Shown: piece by piece, positions 1 to 8,738 of the stretch
How positions within the stretch are numbered: position 1 is the stretch's first letter
Layout: each line of letters starts with the position of its first letter
DNA from: Scilla litardierei
Taxonomy: Eukaryota > Streptophyta > Magnoliopsida > Asparagales > Asparagaceae
Direction of reading: 5' to 3'
Length of the DNA stretch: 64,000 nucleotides
Assembly: GCA_030789695.1 (NCBI GenBank)
Contig: CM061132.1
Span: 26,817,858-26,881,857, forward strand
Translations under genes and position numbers: made by a program
Notes under the pieces: model-generated
What the model was told of the DNA's origin: nothing
What the model saw: the letters and a program-made list of their open reading frames with translations, nothing else
The model's database searches: none

Positions 1-287
1 AAAGTGCTGACATCACAAGAAACCCGGCCCTGTGCTGTCAGCACACCTCCATATTGCTCATATATGTATGTATGTATGTATGTTTGTATATATGTATATG
101 TAAATATTCATGTGAGAACATTTCACACGGTGCGAAATGATTTTTATTTTTATTTTTGAATTTTTTTCAAAAAAATATTTCCACTTTCATTTCATGTTTT
201 TATACACCCCTCAAAAAATAATGGTTGAAAAATACTTTTATTTGGCCTTCGATCAAGTCATTACAACAAATTCGCACGTTCTGAAAC
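1..287. other. Left flank without recognisable gene; short microsatellite
   Basis: No open reading frame with protein-family character is visible. Positions 62-112 hold an imperfect TATG/TATA microsatellite, followed by AT-rich sequence. The segment lies outside the proposed end of element J, so it is either flanking DNA or an unrecognised older repeat. Confidence 0.5.
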
Positions 288-758
288 TGTTAGATTTGTA
301 ACGGGTGGATCGGTGCTCAAATCCCCCTAGGGTTCACCCATTATTTTTCCTAGGATATATAATTGTATGGATTAAGCATCAAAAAAATTCAAAAAAATTG
401 CAAAAAAATAAAATTATTTTCACATGTGCAAAAGCACTAGTTTTTGCACCCGAAAACCAATACACACACCCCCCTTCATGCAAAAAACAATTGGTGGGCA
501 AAAAGGCAAAAAATAAATGATCATTAGGCCAGCCTCCCATCTGCTCAACTCACGCAAGACAAGAGATAAGAAAAGAAATATATTTGGGGATTCCAGAGAG
601 TGGTTGAAGATGATTCTAAAAGAGAAGAACTTCGTTCGATATATAAGAGCTGCCACCACTTCCTCCACTCCTATAACCATCCCCAAGATTTCCTCAACTG
701 ACTCAACGTTATGTGACAGAAAATCACATAATGTTATTCTATTATTCTGTTAGGTGAG
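288..758 (-). mobile_element. J: left part of a Copia 3' LTR, split by element A
   Basis: Read on the minus strand, the proposed LTR starts at 55302 (TGTTAGCGGG) next to a purine tract, runs to 55219, is interrupted by A, and continues from 758 to 288, where it ends ATCTAACA. The matching TGTTA/TAACA ends and a TATATA box on the minus strand near 639-645 support the call. The Copia pol remains at 55303-56460 lie on the correct side. The second LTR of J is not in the window, so the 288 boundary is inferred from the terminal motif alone. Confidence 0.5.
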
Positions 759-1412
759 TGTTGCGGGATAAAATCTGCTAACGCTGAATTTATATTGAAA
801 TGGAACTCACGGGAACAAAGATTACAAGTTTTGGGGTGTAGACGAGGCTAATCCCGATTGGAAGACACTTTGTAGATGAAAATCTTAAGGTCGCCCGTCT
901 ATTGGAGTAGTTCGTCGTGGGTCGCTTTGACCGCCAGTGGCTGGGGCAAGCTTTCTGCAAGGAGAACAACTCGTCAGAAAGGATCAATTGGTTGTCAACC
1001 GAGAGCCTCTCCGATGCTTAAGTCAGCTAGTGACTATTTGGAGAATGTCGAACACGCAGGGCGATCTTAGTGGCAGATTGGCGCTTGCATGGCGAACTAG
1101 TGTGGAAGGCACAAATATATGGAGGATATTCGACCTTGAATATAAGTAGACGTGTTAAGATTTCTTACAGATTAGCCAGCCTCTTTCTCGTTGGAGGAGA
1201 GTGTATATTTATAGGTTGTTGGAGTCGGTTGCTTTAGCTTAGCTGGCAATGTCAAGGATTCGGCTGAGGATGTCAGACCCGAACGTGTCAGGCGTGCTTT
1301 TGTCAGGCTGTCAGTGCCGTTAATGTCAGGTATGCTTTTGTCAGGCTGTCTGGCGACGAAACGGCTAAGCGTGCTTTTGTCAGGCCGTCAGGTGGCGAAG
1401 CAGCCATGTGCA
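759..1412 (-). repeat. A: 3' LTR (left copy), truncated
   Basis: This matches 21149-21694 followed by 54772-54898. It contains three diverged direct repeats of about 39 bp (1289-1412) built on a GTGCTTTTGTCAGG core; the right LTR has four. Homology stops near 1412 (GTGCAC), so about 315 bp of U3 and the purine tract present in the right copy are absent here, consistent with a deletion joining LTR to internal DNA. Confidence 0.75.
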
Positions 1413-1849
1413 CAATTGCCTCCCGTCATTCGAGTTCGAAACGGGAAGTCCGGCTTGGCTCGGATGACGTACTCCATTCCATTTGGCTGACAGCCATGTC
1501 ATTAAATGCAAGATGATCGATAAATCTAGAGGGTCATCATGACGATTCGTCAGCGGGGAGATATCGAGGTGCCCCGTCACTTGGAGACGACACGTGCCGC
1601 GTACAGCTCTGGGGAGAAGCTGAGATGATAGCTCTGCTTCAGATCTTGCCACGTGGCCCACCTTCAGTGGTCGAGATTAGTCGACGCTCTCTATAAAACA
1701 GAGAGGGGGAAACAGTTGAGGGCTCCTGCTTTTGAATTTCAAAAAGGCTGCTCTTCTTTCGTTCTTCGTCTCTGAGCTCTCGCTGCCAATCGACGCTTCT
1801 TTGGTGCTCCGATGATTTTTTCATAGGTACTTTCTCTGATCTCTATCAG
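1413..1849 (+). promoter_or_regulatory. A: promoter and 5' UTR of the antisense gene
   Basis: The segment lies between the truncated LTR and the ATG of the antisense gene. A good TATA box, TATAAAA at 1692-1698, sits between inverted arms CTCTCT (1687-1692) and AGAGAG (1700-1705), 152 bp upstream of the ATG at 1850. The orientation is opposite to A's gag-pol. That this is a promoter is inferred from TATA position and spacing. Confidence 0.55.
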
Positions 1850-4270
1850 ATGACTTCATCTGAATCTTCTTCCTCCAATAAACATGCAGAGGAGCACTTC
1901 GACGATTTTGAGGACTTTAGCTCCGAGGGACGGGGGAACAGATGGTGTTGACGGACGTGGCAGATTCTTGGCCGGAGGAGCAGGAAGGAGCCCCAGTTGT
2001 CCCCTCGACGTCGATGGACCCCAAGAAAACCAAAAAGAAGGGCTCAGGGCCGTCCGTCGGTGTAGTTACAACAACGGTTTCGGTGGAGATCCTGGCCATA
2101 TCACCTAAGACTAAGCATATCGTCGCGTCGAAATTCGATCCAAGTATATCCAGCCATCTTATGAAGTTCACCTCCCCACCTTCGATGAACGGGTCTGTTC
2201 GCCTAGTGACAGCGAAGTCGGGGTCTATTTTCTGACCTTCGAGCTCGGACTTCGGTTTCTGCTCCACCCCTTCCTCCTGCTCATGCTGAACTTCCTCGAG
2301 CTTCCGATCTTCCAACTGATGCCGAACTCGATCAGCGCCATGGTTGGGTTCTTTGTTCTCTGCTTCGGCAGTGGCATAAGTCCGACCATGCTGCTGTTCC
2401 GGCATTTTTTCGAAGCGAAGTGGAGAGGAGTCTCTTAATATGTCAGTGCAAGGAAGGATCGGCATCTCATCCTTGATTTGCCAAGTAAAGTGATGGAGTG
2501 GAAGGAGAAGTTCGTTTTCATCTCGACGCCGGTGGAGTTGTCTCTACGGTCAAACTGGGGGAAGTTGAATCCCGAAGCGAACAAGGAGGTGACTCTGTAA
2601 GGGCATGATCTAGAGAACTCCAAGATCTTGATGGAGATCCCCTGCGAGCTCCAGAAACATATGAAGCTGGTCAAGCACCACCAAATCGTCCTCTATATCT
2701 GGCCCGAAAGTACTGTGATCTAAGCGACCTTCTTCGTATTGCTCACCCTGATCTCTTCTCGTTTGCAGGTGCGGCCATGAGTATGTCAAGAGATGAACTG
2801 ATGAGGATGGCCATGGAGGGGGCAGCAACCGAGGGATCGGCTCCCAAGGAGCAGGCAACCCAGGTCAAATGCAAGGCAGTGATGTCAAAGGGCTTGTCGA
2901 AGAAGGCCGGGCAGAAGCGGAGCCTGGAGGAGGAGTCCATTACGTGGGCTAAGGAGGAGGGGAAGCGGAGCAAGAGACCAAAAAAGAAGACATCCACAGT
3001 AATCACTCCCTCCCCCGTACGAGCAAGGCTGCGTTGGGTAGCTTAGCCAACCTCGATACTATCGAGGAGCCAGTGGCCCATCTGACGATCAACATGCCCC
3101 AGGACCCGCCGACCCAGGTCAAAGCTACAGGGGTCGAGCGTTGGCCCTTTGGCTGTCCCTCTTGGGAGCAGGGGAAGTCAGACTTGAGGACGCCGGGGTA
3201 TCCAAACTACGAGGCAGCACTCGCCTGATTCAAAGAGAAGAAGTCCGAGATCCTGGCGATTCCAAAGATCGAGCTTTCTGGGCCGAGCTACTCGGTGGGC
3301 GACAAGGAATCGTTGTTCGAGGATGCCGGGGTTGCGGCCCGTCTAGCAGAGAATAGTCTGTTGCCCAGGGACCGTGAGGCCCTATACAATATTGGTCCTG
3401 GGCGCCTCTGTAACACCGCAATTTGGCACATCATACAGATTTATTGCTTTCCCCTACTCATATTGTCGGTCTGCATTCTTTAAAGCGGGCTCATGTATTC
3501 TGTTCCTTCTACAGGTTGTATTGGCGATGACATCCTTGCAGCGCCACACTAACATGGGCACGCTCAAGGCGACCCTCAGTCAAAAGAAGATGGAGCTTAA
3601 GGCAGCCGCCAGTGAGCTGCAAAAGAAGGATGTCGAGCTCAAGGAGGTCGTAGAGCGGCTGCAGAACAGGAAGGCAAAGTTGGAAGAAGTCCATGGGTTT
3701 TATGCAACCCAAAAGGAGGAGATGGAGAAGCAGGTTAAGATCTCGAAGGATTTGGCCTGGGAGCTAGAGGAGGCGGAGGCCCGAAGGGTCACTCTGAAGA
3801 ACACACATACCGCGGAGGTGGAGGAGAAGGGGCAGGACGTCATCGAGCTCATGCGTCAGGTGGCGGAGCTGAAGAAGATCGACCCTAAGGTCATAAAGGC
3901 AGAGGCCGTCCGCGCATACTAGATGGACGAGCTCCTTCCCATCATAAAGGATGTTCAGGCCAAAAGCATGGCGGAGGGCCGACAGGCGGGCTTGCAGGAG
4001 AGCCTCCAGGAGGGCCTCAGGAGGGCAAGGAAGAGGCTGAAGAGGTTGCATCCCGAGCTGGAGGTCGACTTCTCCTCGATGTTGGCGGCCTCAGATGGCG
4101 AAGAGAGGGAGGAGGAAGCTAGAGACACAGGAGGTCCGTCTAGCGATGATCAGACTGGTGGCAATGTGGGAGAGCAGGTGGAGGTCGACGTAGAAAACCT
4201 AGTGGAGACCGAAGTCGGGGCACAAGCGGAGGTGCCTGAGGATGTCGACGACCGTGCGGAGGCACCATAA
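1850..4270 (+). pseudogene. A: antisense accessory gene of Tat-type Gypsy elements, broken
   Basis: The ATG at 1850 opens an acidic, serine-rich N terminus that hits a stop after about 34 codons. Downstream, frames covering about 2110-2770 read as the putative gypsy-type transposon domain (Pfam Transposase_28 type), recognisable by PTFDERV, GVYFLTFELGLRF and NSISAMVGFF. A basic, lysine-rich stretch follows at 2777-3046. The last part (3527-4270) is a long coiled coil rich in Lys-Glu heptads, with one stop near 3922, and an acidic tail. Pyrimidine-AG junctions at about 2769 and 3514 look like 3' splice sites, so the gene may have been spliced. It lies on the strand opposite to gag-pol. Function is unknown; several stops show decay. 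Confidence 0.7.
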
Positions 4271-4574
4271 GGCAGTTGTGGGGGGGTTGCATATGTAAGG
4301 CCGGTCTCGGGGCCATGTGTAGGACCTAGCATATAAAGTTTAATGTAAATGTATTGACTTTAAATTTAATGGAATATACCTTAGGTGGTTCGCCTTATTT
4401 ATCTTTTGTGCTTGTGTTGATGCTTATCGCCACTTTTTGCCTAAGTTTGTATGCCCCAAACTTTCTGCTTGGAAGTGGCTAAGGCCCAGGAGAAGTGGAA
4501 TGTTGTGGAGTTTGAGTGTGATTGAGTTGACAAAGCTCTTTATAGAGATAGATCGCCTCCAAGGTCTTTTGAGA
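4271..4574. other. A: 3' UTR-like spacer after the antisense gene
   Basis: This is non-coding, AT-rich sequence after the stop of the antisense gene at 4270, ending where the tandem repeats begin. Nothing else is recognisable. Confidence 0.5.
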
Positions 4575-5170
4575 TGGTGGGTATTGATGGGCCGTAGCCG
4601 ACCCTGCATTTATCACTCCGGTTTGGATGGAAAACTGCCCCGAAGGTCTTCAAGATTGTGGGTATAGATGGGCCGTAGCCAACCCCGCATTTATCACTCC
4701 GGTTTGGATGGCAAACTGCCCTGGAGGTCTTCCTGAGGGCAAATTTTGGGACGAAGCCCTTCTTCTAGCCCATGTCTGGTTTTGTTAGCGAAGTCCGGCA
4801 CACTATGGGTAGCTGCACCGTGACCTTCCCCAGAAGTCTTCCTGAGGGTGAATTTTGGGCCATATCCCTTCTTCAAGCCCATGTCCAGTTTGGTTAGCGA
4901 AGTCCGACACGCTATGGGTAGCTGCATCACGACCTGCCCCGGAAGTCCTCCTGAGGGCAAATTTCGGGCCGGAGCCCTTCTTCAATCCCCTGTCTAGTTT
5001 GGTTAGCAAAGTCTGGCACGCTATGGATAGCTGCACCGCGACCTGCCCCGGAAGTCTTCCCGATGGAGAATTTTAGGTCAGAGCCCTTCTTCAAGCCCAT
5101 GTCTGGTTTGGTTAGCGAAGTCCGGCACGCTAAAGGTAGCTGCACCGTGACCTGCCCCGGAAGTCTTCAG
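4575..5170. repeat. A: two adjoining tandem repeat arrays
   Basis: The first array (about 4575-4720) has two copies of a roughly 67-bp unit containing GTAGCCGACC and CATTTATCACTCC. The second (about 4721-5170) has four copies of a roughly 109-bp unit. Each starts near GGAAGTCTTCCTGAGGG and contains AGCCCATGTCTGG and TTAGCGAAGTCCGGCA; starts lie near 4722, 4829, 4938 and 5049, with a partial fifth at 5158. The arrays lie exactly between the end of pol and the antisense gene. Hypervariable tandem repeats in this position are known for plant Tat/Ogre elements and can seed satellites. Confidence 0.85.
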
Positions 5171-5174
5171 GTAA

Positions 5175-6740
5175 GTGACAATCGGGCTCATCCACGATTG
5201 CTCTTGGTCGATGCACATTAGTTCGCCCTCCTCAATTCTAGGTGTCAATATGTTCTCAATGTAGATGGCTTTCCAATTTCTACCGGAGAAGATGAAGCCA
5301 GCTTTGAGAGGGTGTCGGCACGGAGATTGTTCGACCTCGACAGATATAGGATCGCCTCTTTCTTGAATTTGAGGAGTTCGGCCCTGGCGCACTTCAGGTA
5401 CTGCTTCATTAGTTCCTCCCTTGCCTCGAAGCTTCCTTCAATTTACTGGATGACTAACCTTGAATCGCTGATCAACAGCACATTTGTCGCTCCAAGCGCC
5501 TAGTAGAGCTTTAGGCCGTTGAGGGTGGCCTTGTACTCCGCCACATTGTTGGTCGTTGAGAAATTGAAGCGAAGGGCATACTCCAATAGGCTCCCCTTTG
5601 GAGTCTCTATTACAATGTCGACTCCACTCGCTGATGTTGTGGTCGATCCATCGACATGGACGACCCACTGCTCGCCATCGAACTGGGTGGAAGTAGAGGG
5701 AGGACTTTCGATGGCAAGCTGCTAGGGTGCCACACCAAGGTGATCGTTGGGCAGGGCCTTGCCATTCTCTGCCATGGTGCACTCCGCCACGAAGTCTGCT
5801 AGTGCTTGCCCCTTGATCGCTGCCCTTGGTTTGTAGATAATGTCGAGCTCGCTGAGCTCAACACTCCAATTCATCACTCGGCCTGACCTCACCAGCATCC
5901 TCAAGTTCTTTTCCAACGACAAATTTGTGTAGACGACGATAGTGTGTACCTGGAAGTAGGGTCAGAGCTTCCTTGTGGTCAGAACCTGGCAGTATGCAAT
6001 CTTCTAGATGGGGTCATAGTGGGTCTCTGCATCTCAGAGCACCCGACTGACATAGTAAACCGGCCTCTGGATGCCCCCGTCCTCTTTCACTAGGACCGAG
6101 CTCACAGCTTCCTCAGTAGTGGCAAGATAGAGGCCGAGCTGCTCTCCTTCTTTGGGCTTTGCGAGTAGTGGCAGGCTTTACAGGTAGGTCTTCAGCTCGC
6201 CAAAAGCTTTTGTGCAGGAGTCGTCCCACTCCACCACCTTCCTCACACCCTTCCTCTCCGCGAGGGCTTTCCAAAGAATTTTGAAGAATGGGAGTGACCT
6301 CTCCGCAGACTTCGACAGGAATCTTCTCAGCGCGGCGATCCGTCCATTCAGCCTCTACTGGTCCCAGATCGTCCTCGGCTCTGTCATATTGGTGAGGGCG
6401 GTGATCTTGCCGTGGTTGGCCTCAATTCCTCGCTTTGTGATCATGAAGCCAATGAACTTTCCCGACTCGATGCTGAATATGCACTTGGCTGGGTTGAGCC
6501 GTAGGTTGTAGCACCACACCTTTTGGAATGTCTCCTCCAGGTCGGCGAGGTGATCTTCGGCCCTCTTCGATTTCACCAACATGTCGTCGATGTAGACCTC
6601 CAGATTCCTGTCGACCTGGGGATGGAAGATTTTGTCGACCATCCGTTGGTAGGCCGCTCTGGCGTTCTTGAGTCCGAACGGCATTTTGGTGTAGCAAATG
6701 TGCCCTGGTCCGTGATGAAAGCCGTCTTCTCCTCATCATG
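5175..6740 (-). pseudogene. A: pol, second half (RT palm-thumb, RNase H, archaeal-type RNase H)
   Basis: Reading from 6740 downwards: RT with MPFGLKNARAAYQRMVD and the catalytic YIDDMLVKS, then the connection and first RNase H (about 6200-5830, with IIYKPRAAIKGQALADF), then a second RNase H (about 5760-5400) with WVVHVDGS, EYALRF and NNVAEYKA, the archaeal-type domain typical of Tat elements. The frame is broken several times. Reading ends in a pre-integrase linker (SWMSPIVTYLKTS) at about 5175, where the tandem repeats start; no integrase follows. The N-terminal half of the same RT is at 18679-19325, separated by H. Confidence 0.85.
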
Positions 6741-7041
6741 GGTCGTGATCACTCCTTATTTTACACCCTTTTCCCGCATGTTTGCATGCCATTTTGATCG
6801 CCCAAATCATGTTTTTCACGATATATCGACGATATTGCGATGCTTTTCACGATTTGTTGTTTTTGTCGCATTTCAGGTGATTTGGCGCGATTAGGAGTGA
6901 TCTCGAGATGCGTGTAATCTAGACGGCCACCGACGACCTCCCCGAGGGGTATTTTGCTGTTGGAGAGGAGCGGAAGAAGAATGGACGTCGCCGGAGCGAC
7001 GAGGAGGCCAAAACGACCAGTTTGGGCATTTTTTGTGTCCC

Positions 7042-7421
7042 ACTCGGCCGAGTGGAGGAGCCACTCGGCCGACCAGCGAGACACTGCTCGGCCGACCCGT
7101 TCAGACACGACTTCCATGTGTACTCGGCCGAGCGACGGAGACCACATCGGCCGAGTGACGATACCACGTCCGCCCGAGTGGCGCCCAGACGAAGGCCCTC
7201 AAAAAGACCGAAGTTACTGTTTTTCGGCCATCTGAGCTTCAGAAGACCCACTCGGCCGAGTGGCAAATCCCGTCCGCCCGAGTGAAGTGAAGCCATCGGC
7301 CGAGTGACGACAACTCACTCGGCCGAGCCACCCCCGAACTGAAGACCCCTGAAGTCCCCGACTTACTGGAAAATTGACAGGGTTTTCACTTGGCCGAGCG
7401 ACTTTTGTCACTCGGCCGAGT
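7042..7421. promoter_or_regulatory. H: palindrome cluster in LTR U3
   Basis: Ten full or partial copies of the perfect 12-bp palindrome ACTCGGCCGAGT lie here; exact copies are at 7042-7053, 7250-7261 and 7410-7421. The cluster ends 85 bp upstream of the TATA-like box. The 3' LTR has the cluster 10110 bp further on. The same palindrome recurs upstream of ORF2 (11839-12164). A dimeric protein-binding site is a reasonable guess; no known factor is assigned. Confidence 0.75.
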
Positions 7422-7505
7422 GCGATGCGCAGCCTGTAGCGAAATTTGCGGAAAACAGGCTGTGCAGGGGCGTTTTGGTCAGGATTTTTAGACGATTTTT
7501 GGGGC

Positions 7506-7513
7506 TATTTAAG
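7506..7513 (+). promoter_or_regulatory. H: TATA-like box of the LTR promoter
   Basis: TATTTAAG lies downstream of the palindromes and about 400 bp before the hairpin array, a typical plant LTR TATA position. The equivalent in the 3' LTR is at 17616. Confidence 0.6.
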
Positions 7514-7903
7514 CTCTGTTTTTACCCTAGTTTTGAGAGCCTCCTCTCAGATTTTTTGCAGCTTTTTGAGTCTACTTTTTAGCTTTATTAATTGTGATTG
7601 GTGAAGAGAAAAACTTGGATTTTTGTTGGGTTGATTGAAGATCTACATTGGTTTGCACTTTTCTTCCCCAAAAATTCTATTTTTATTGTTTATATCATTG
7701 TTGTGATGAATTCCATTGTCTATTTCTTTGCCAATTATTGTGCTATTGCTATGATTAGTGAGTAGTCTCCACGTCTTGGGGCGTGGGGATGAACCCTACG
7801 AGCCCAATTTCGTATTTGTGTTGAATTGGTAGGAATTGAGCTAGGACTGTTATTAGGGATTAGATTGGGATCGAATTACTACGGATAGCTAGGTATTCAC
7901 ATC

Positions 7904-8194
7904 AATTGGGATTTGCAAGAGATTGGATCCCAATTCGATGGGAAGCCCTAGAAATCCGAATTGGGTTGAGGTCGGATTTTCGAAGCATCGGTTTGCAAGA
8001 GATTGGACCGATGCCAGGATCTCCGGTTGCAATTCCGTGCCGATACCCGTTTGCAAGAGATTGGACGGGTAGGAACTATCCTAATCTAGATTGTGGACCA
8101 AGTTTGCAAGAGATTGGGCTCGGTGCGCAATTGGACGATGATGTTGATCCTAATGCTAGCTTCCCTAGGCTAGGGTTTGCAAGAGATTGGACCC
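7904..8194 (+). other. H: five iso-loop hairpins in the LTR leader
   Basis: The 14-nt loop TTGCAAGAGATTGG occurs five times, each copy flanked by a different self-complementary stem. Stems: AATTGGGAT (7904-7912/7927-7935, 9 bp), GCATCGGT (7985-7992/8007-8014, 8 bp), TACCCGT (8044-8050/8065-8071, 7 bp), ACCAAGT with GCTCGGT (8097-8103/8118-8124, one wobble and one mismatch), GGGT (8173-8176/8191-8194, 4 bp). The array is repeated in the 3' LTR (18014-18304). Being downstream of the TATA box, it should be in the RNA leader. Function is unknown. Confidence 0.85.
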
Positions 8195-8568
8195 AAACCC
8201 AGGATAGCTATAGACCGGCAACAGCGCGAGAGCGTGAGCCTGGTTCCACATTTAGTTGCAACTAGTTCATCCGAATTCTCATCCTAGCGATTTCGATACC
8301 GGCGAACCACAATTGTGAAATACGGTGAGTAGTGGGGATTCCCCATTCCCTATGCGTTCTCTATTTGATTTGATATTTCGCACTTTTGTCTGACGATTGT
8401 GACAGGATCGGCCAAGGCAATTATCCCTCTAAATAGCCAGGTTGATTAGGAGCAAGCACGGTCATTCGTCCTCCCTGTGTTCGATACCCGCTCGCCGCTA
8501 TACCGTGCGCTTGCGGTAAAACTACAACCGTCGCCTCGGGACGTGTACGCCGGGGCGCGATCAAGTTT

Positions 8569-8587
8569 TTGGCGCCGTTGCCGGGGA
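8569..8587 (+). other. H: primer-binding site, tRNA-Asp type
   Basis: TGGCGCCGTTGCCGGGGA starts at 8570, six bases after the LTR end. It is complementary to the 3' end of plant tRNA-Asp, the PBS known for Athila elements. Confidence 0.85.
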
Positions 8588-8738
8588 GGCGATTGTGTTT
8601 GATTCTTTCTCACCTAGCTATTTCTTTCTTTTATTTTCTTTTTATTTTATTTCTTTTACCATTATTATTTCCTTTGCTATTTTTACCTAACCCTTCCACG
8701 GTACTAATCATCTCTTTGAAACTCTGTTTTCACTGTGC

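Larger units (their letters stand above)
6746..8563 (+). repeat. H: 5' LTR
   Basis: Begins TGATCACTCC, ends GATCA, and is followed by the PBS. U3 carries the ACTCGGCCGAGT palindrome cluster (7042-7421), then a TATA-like TATTTAAG at 7506. The R/U5 part carries five iso-loop hairpins (7904-8194). Confidence 0.93.

Noticed and set aside
6954..7296. Overlapping frames on both strands rich in Arg/Pro/Ser, duplicated near 17064
   Set aside because: They are GC-rich LTR U3 with palindromes, so open frames on both strands are expected; no family character.
7904..8194. Resemblance to a CRISPR-like array (constant 14-mer with variable flanks)
   Set aside because: The spacing is irregular, the variable parts are self-complementary to their own partners, and the sequence is a plant LTR.
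7906..8265. 119-codon frame with repeated FARDW/LQEIG peptides, also at 18016-18375
   Set aside because: It lies wholly within the H LTR and its peptide repeats are a by-product of the repeated hairpin loop; there is no coding context.
8569..8587. tRNA-like sequence beside LTRs (also 23562, 29271, 36270)
   Set aside because: Only 12-18 bases complementary to tRNA 3' ends are present; these are primer-binding sites, not tRNA genes.
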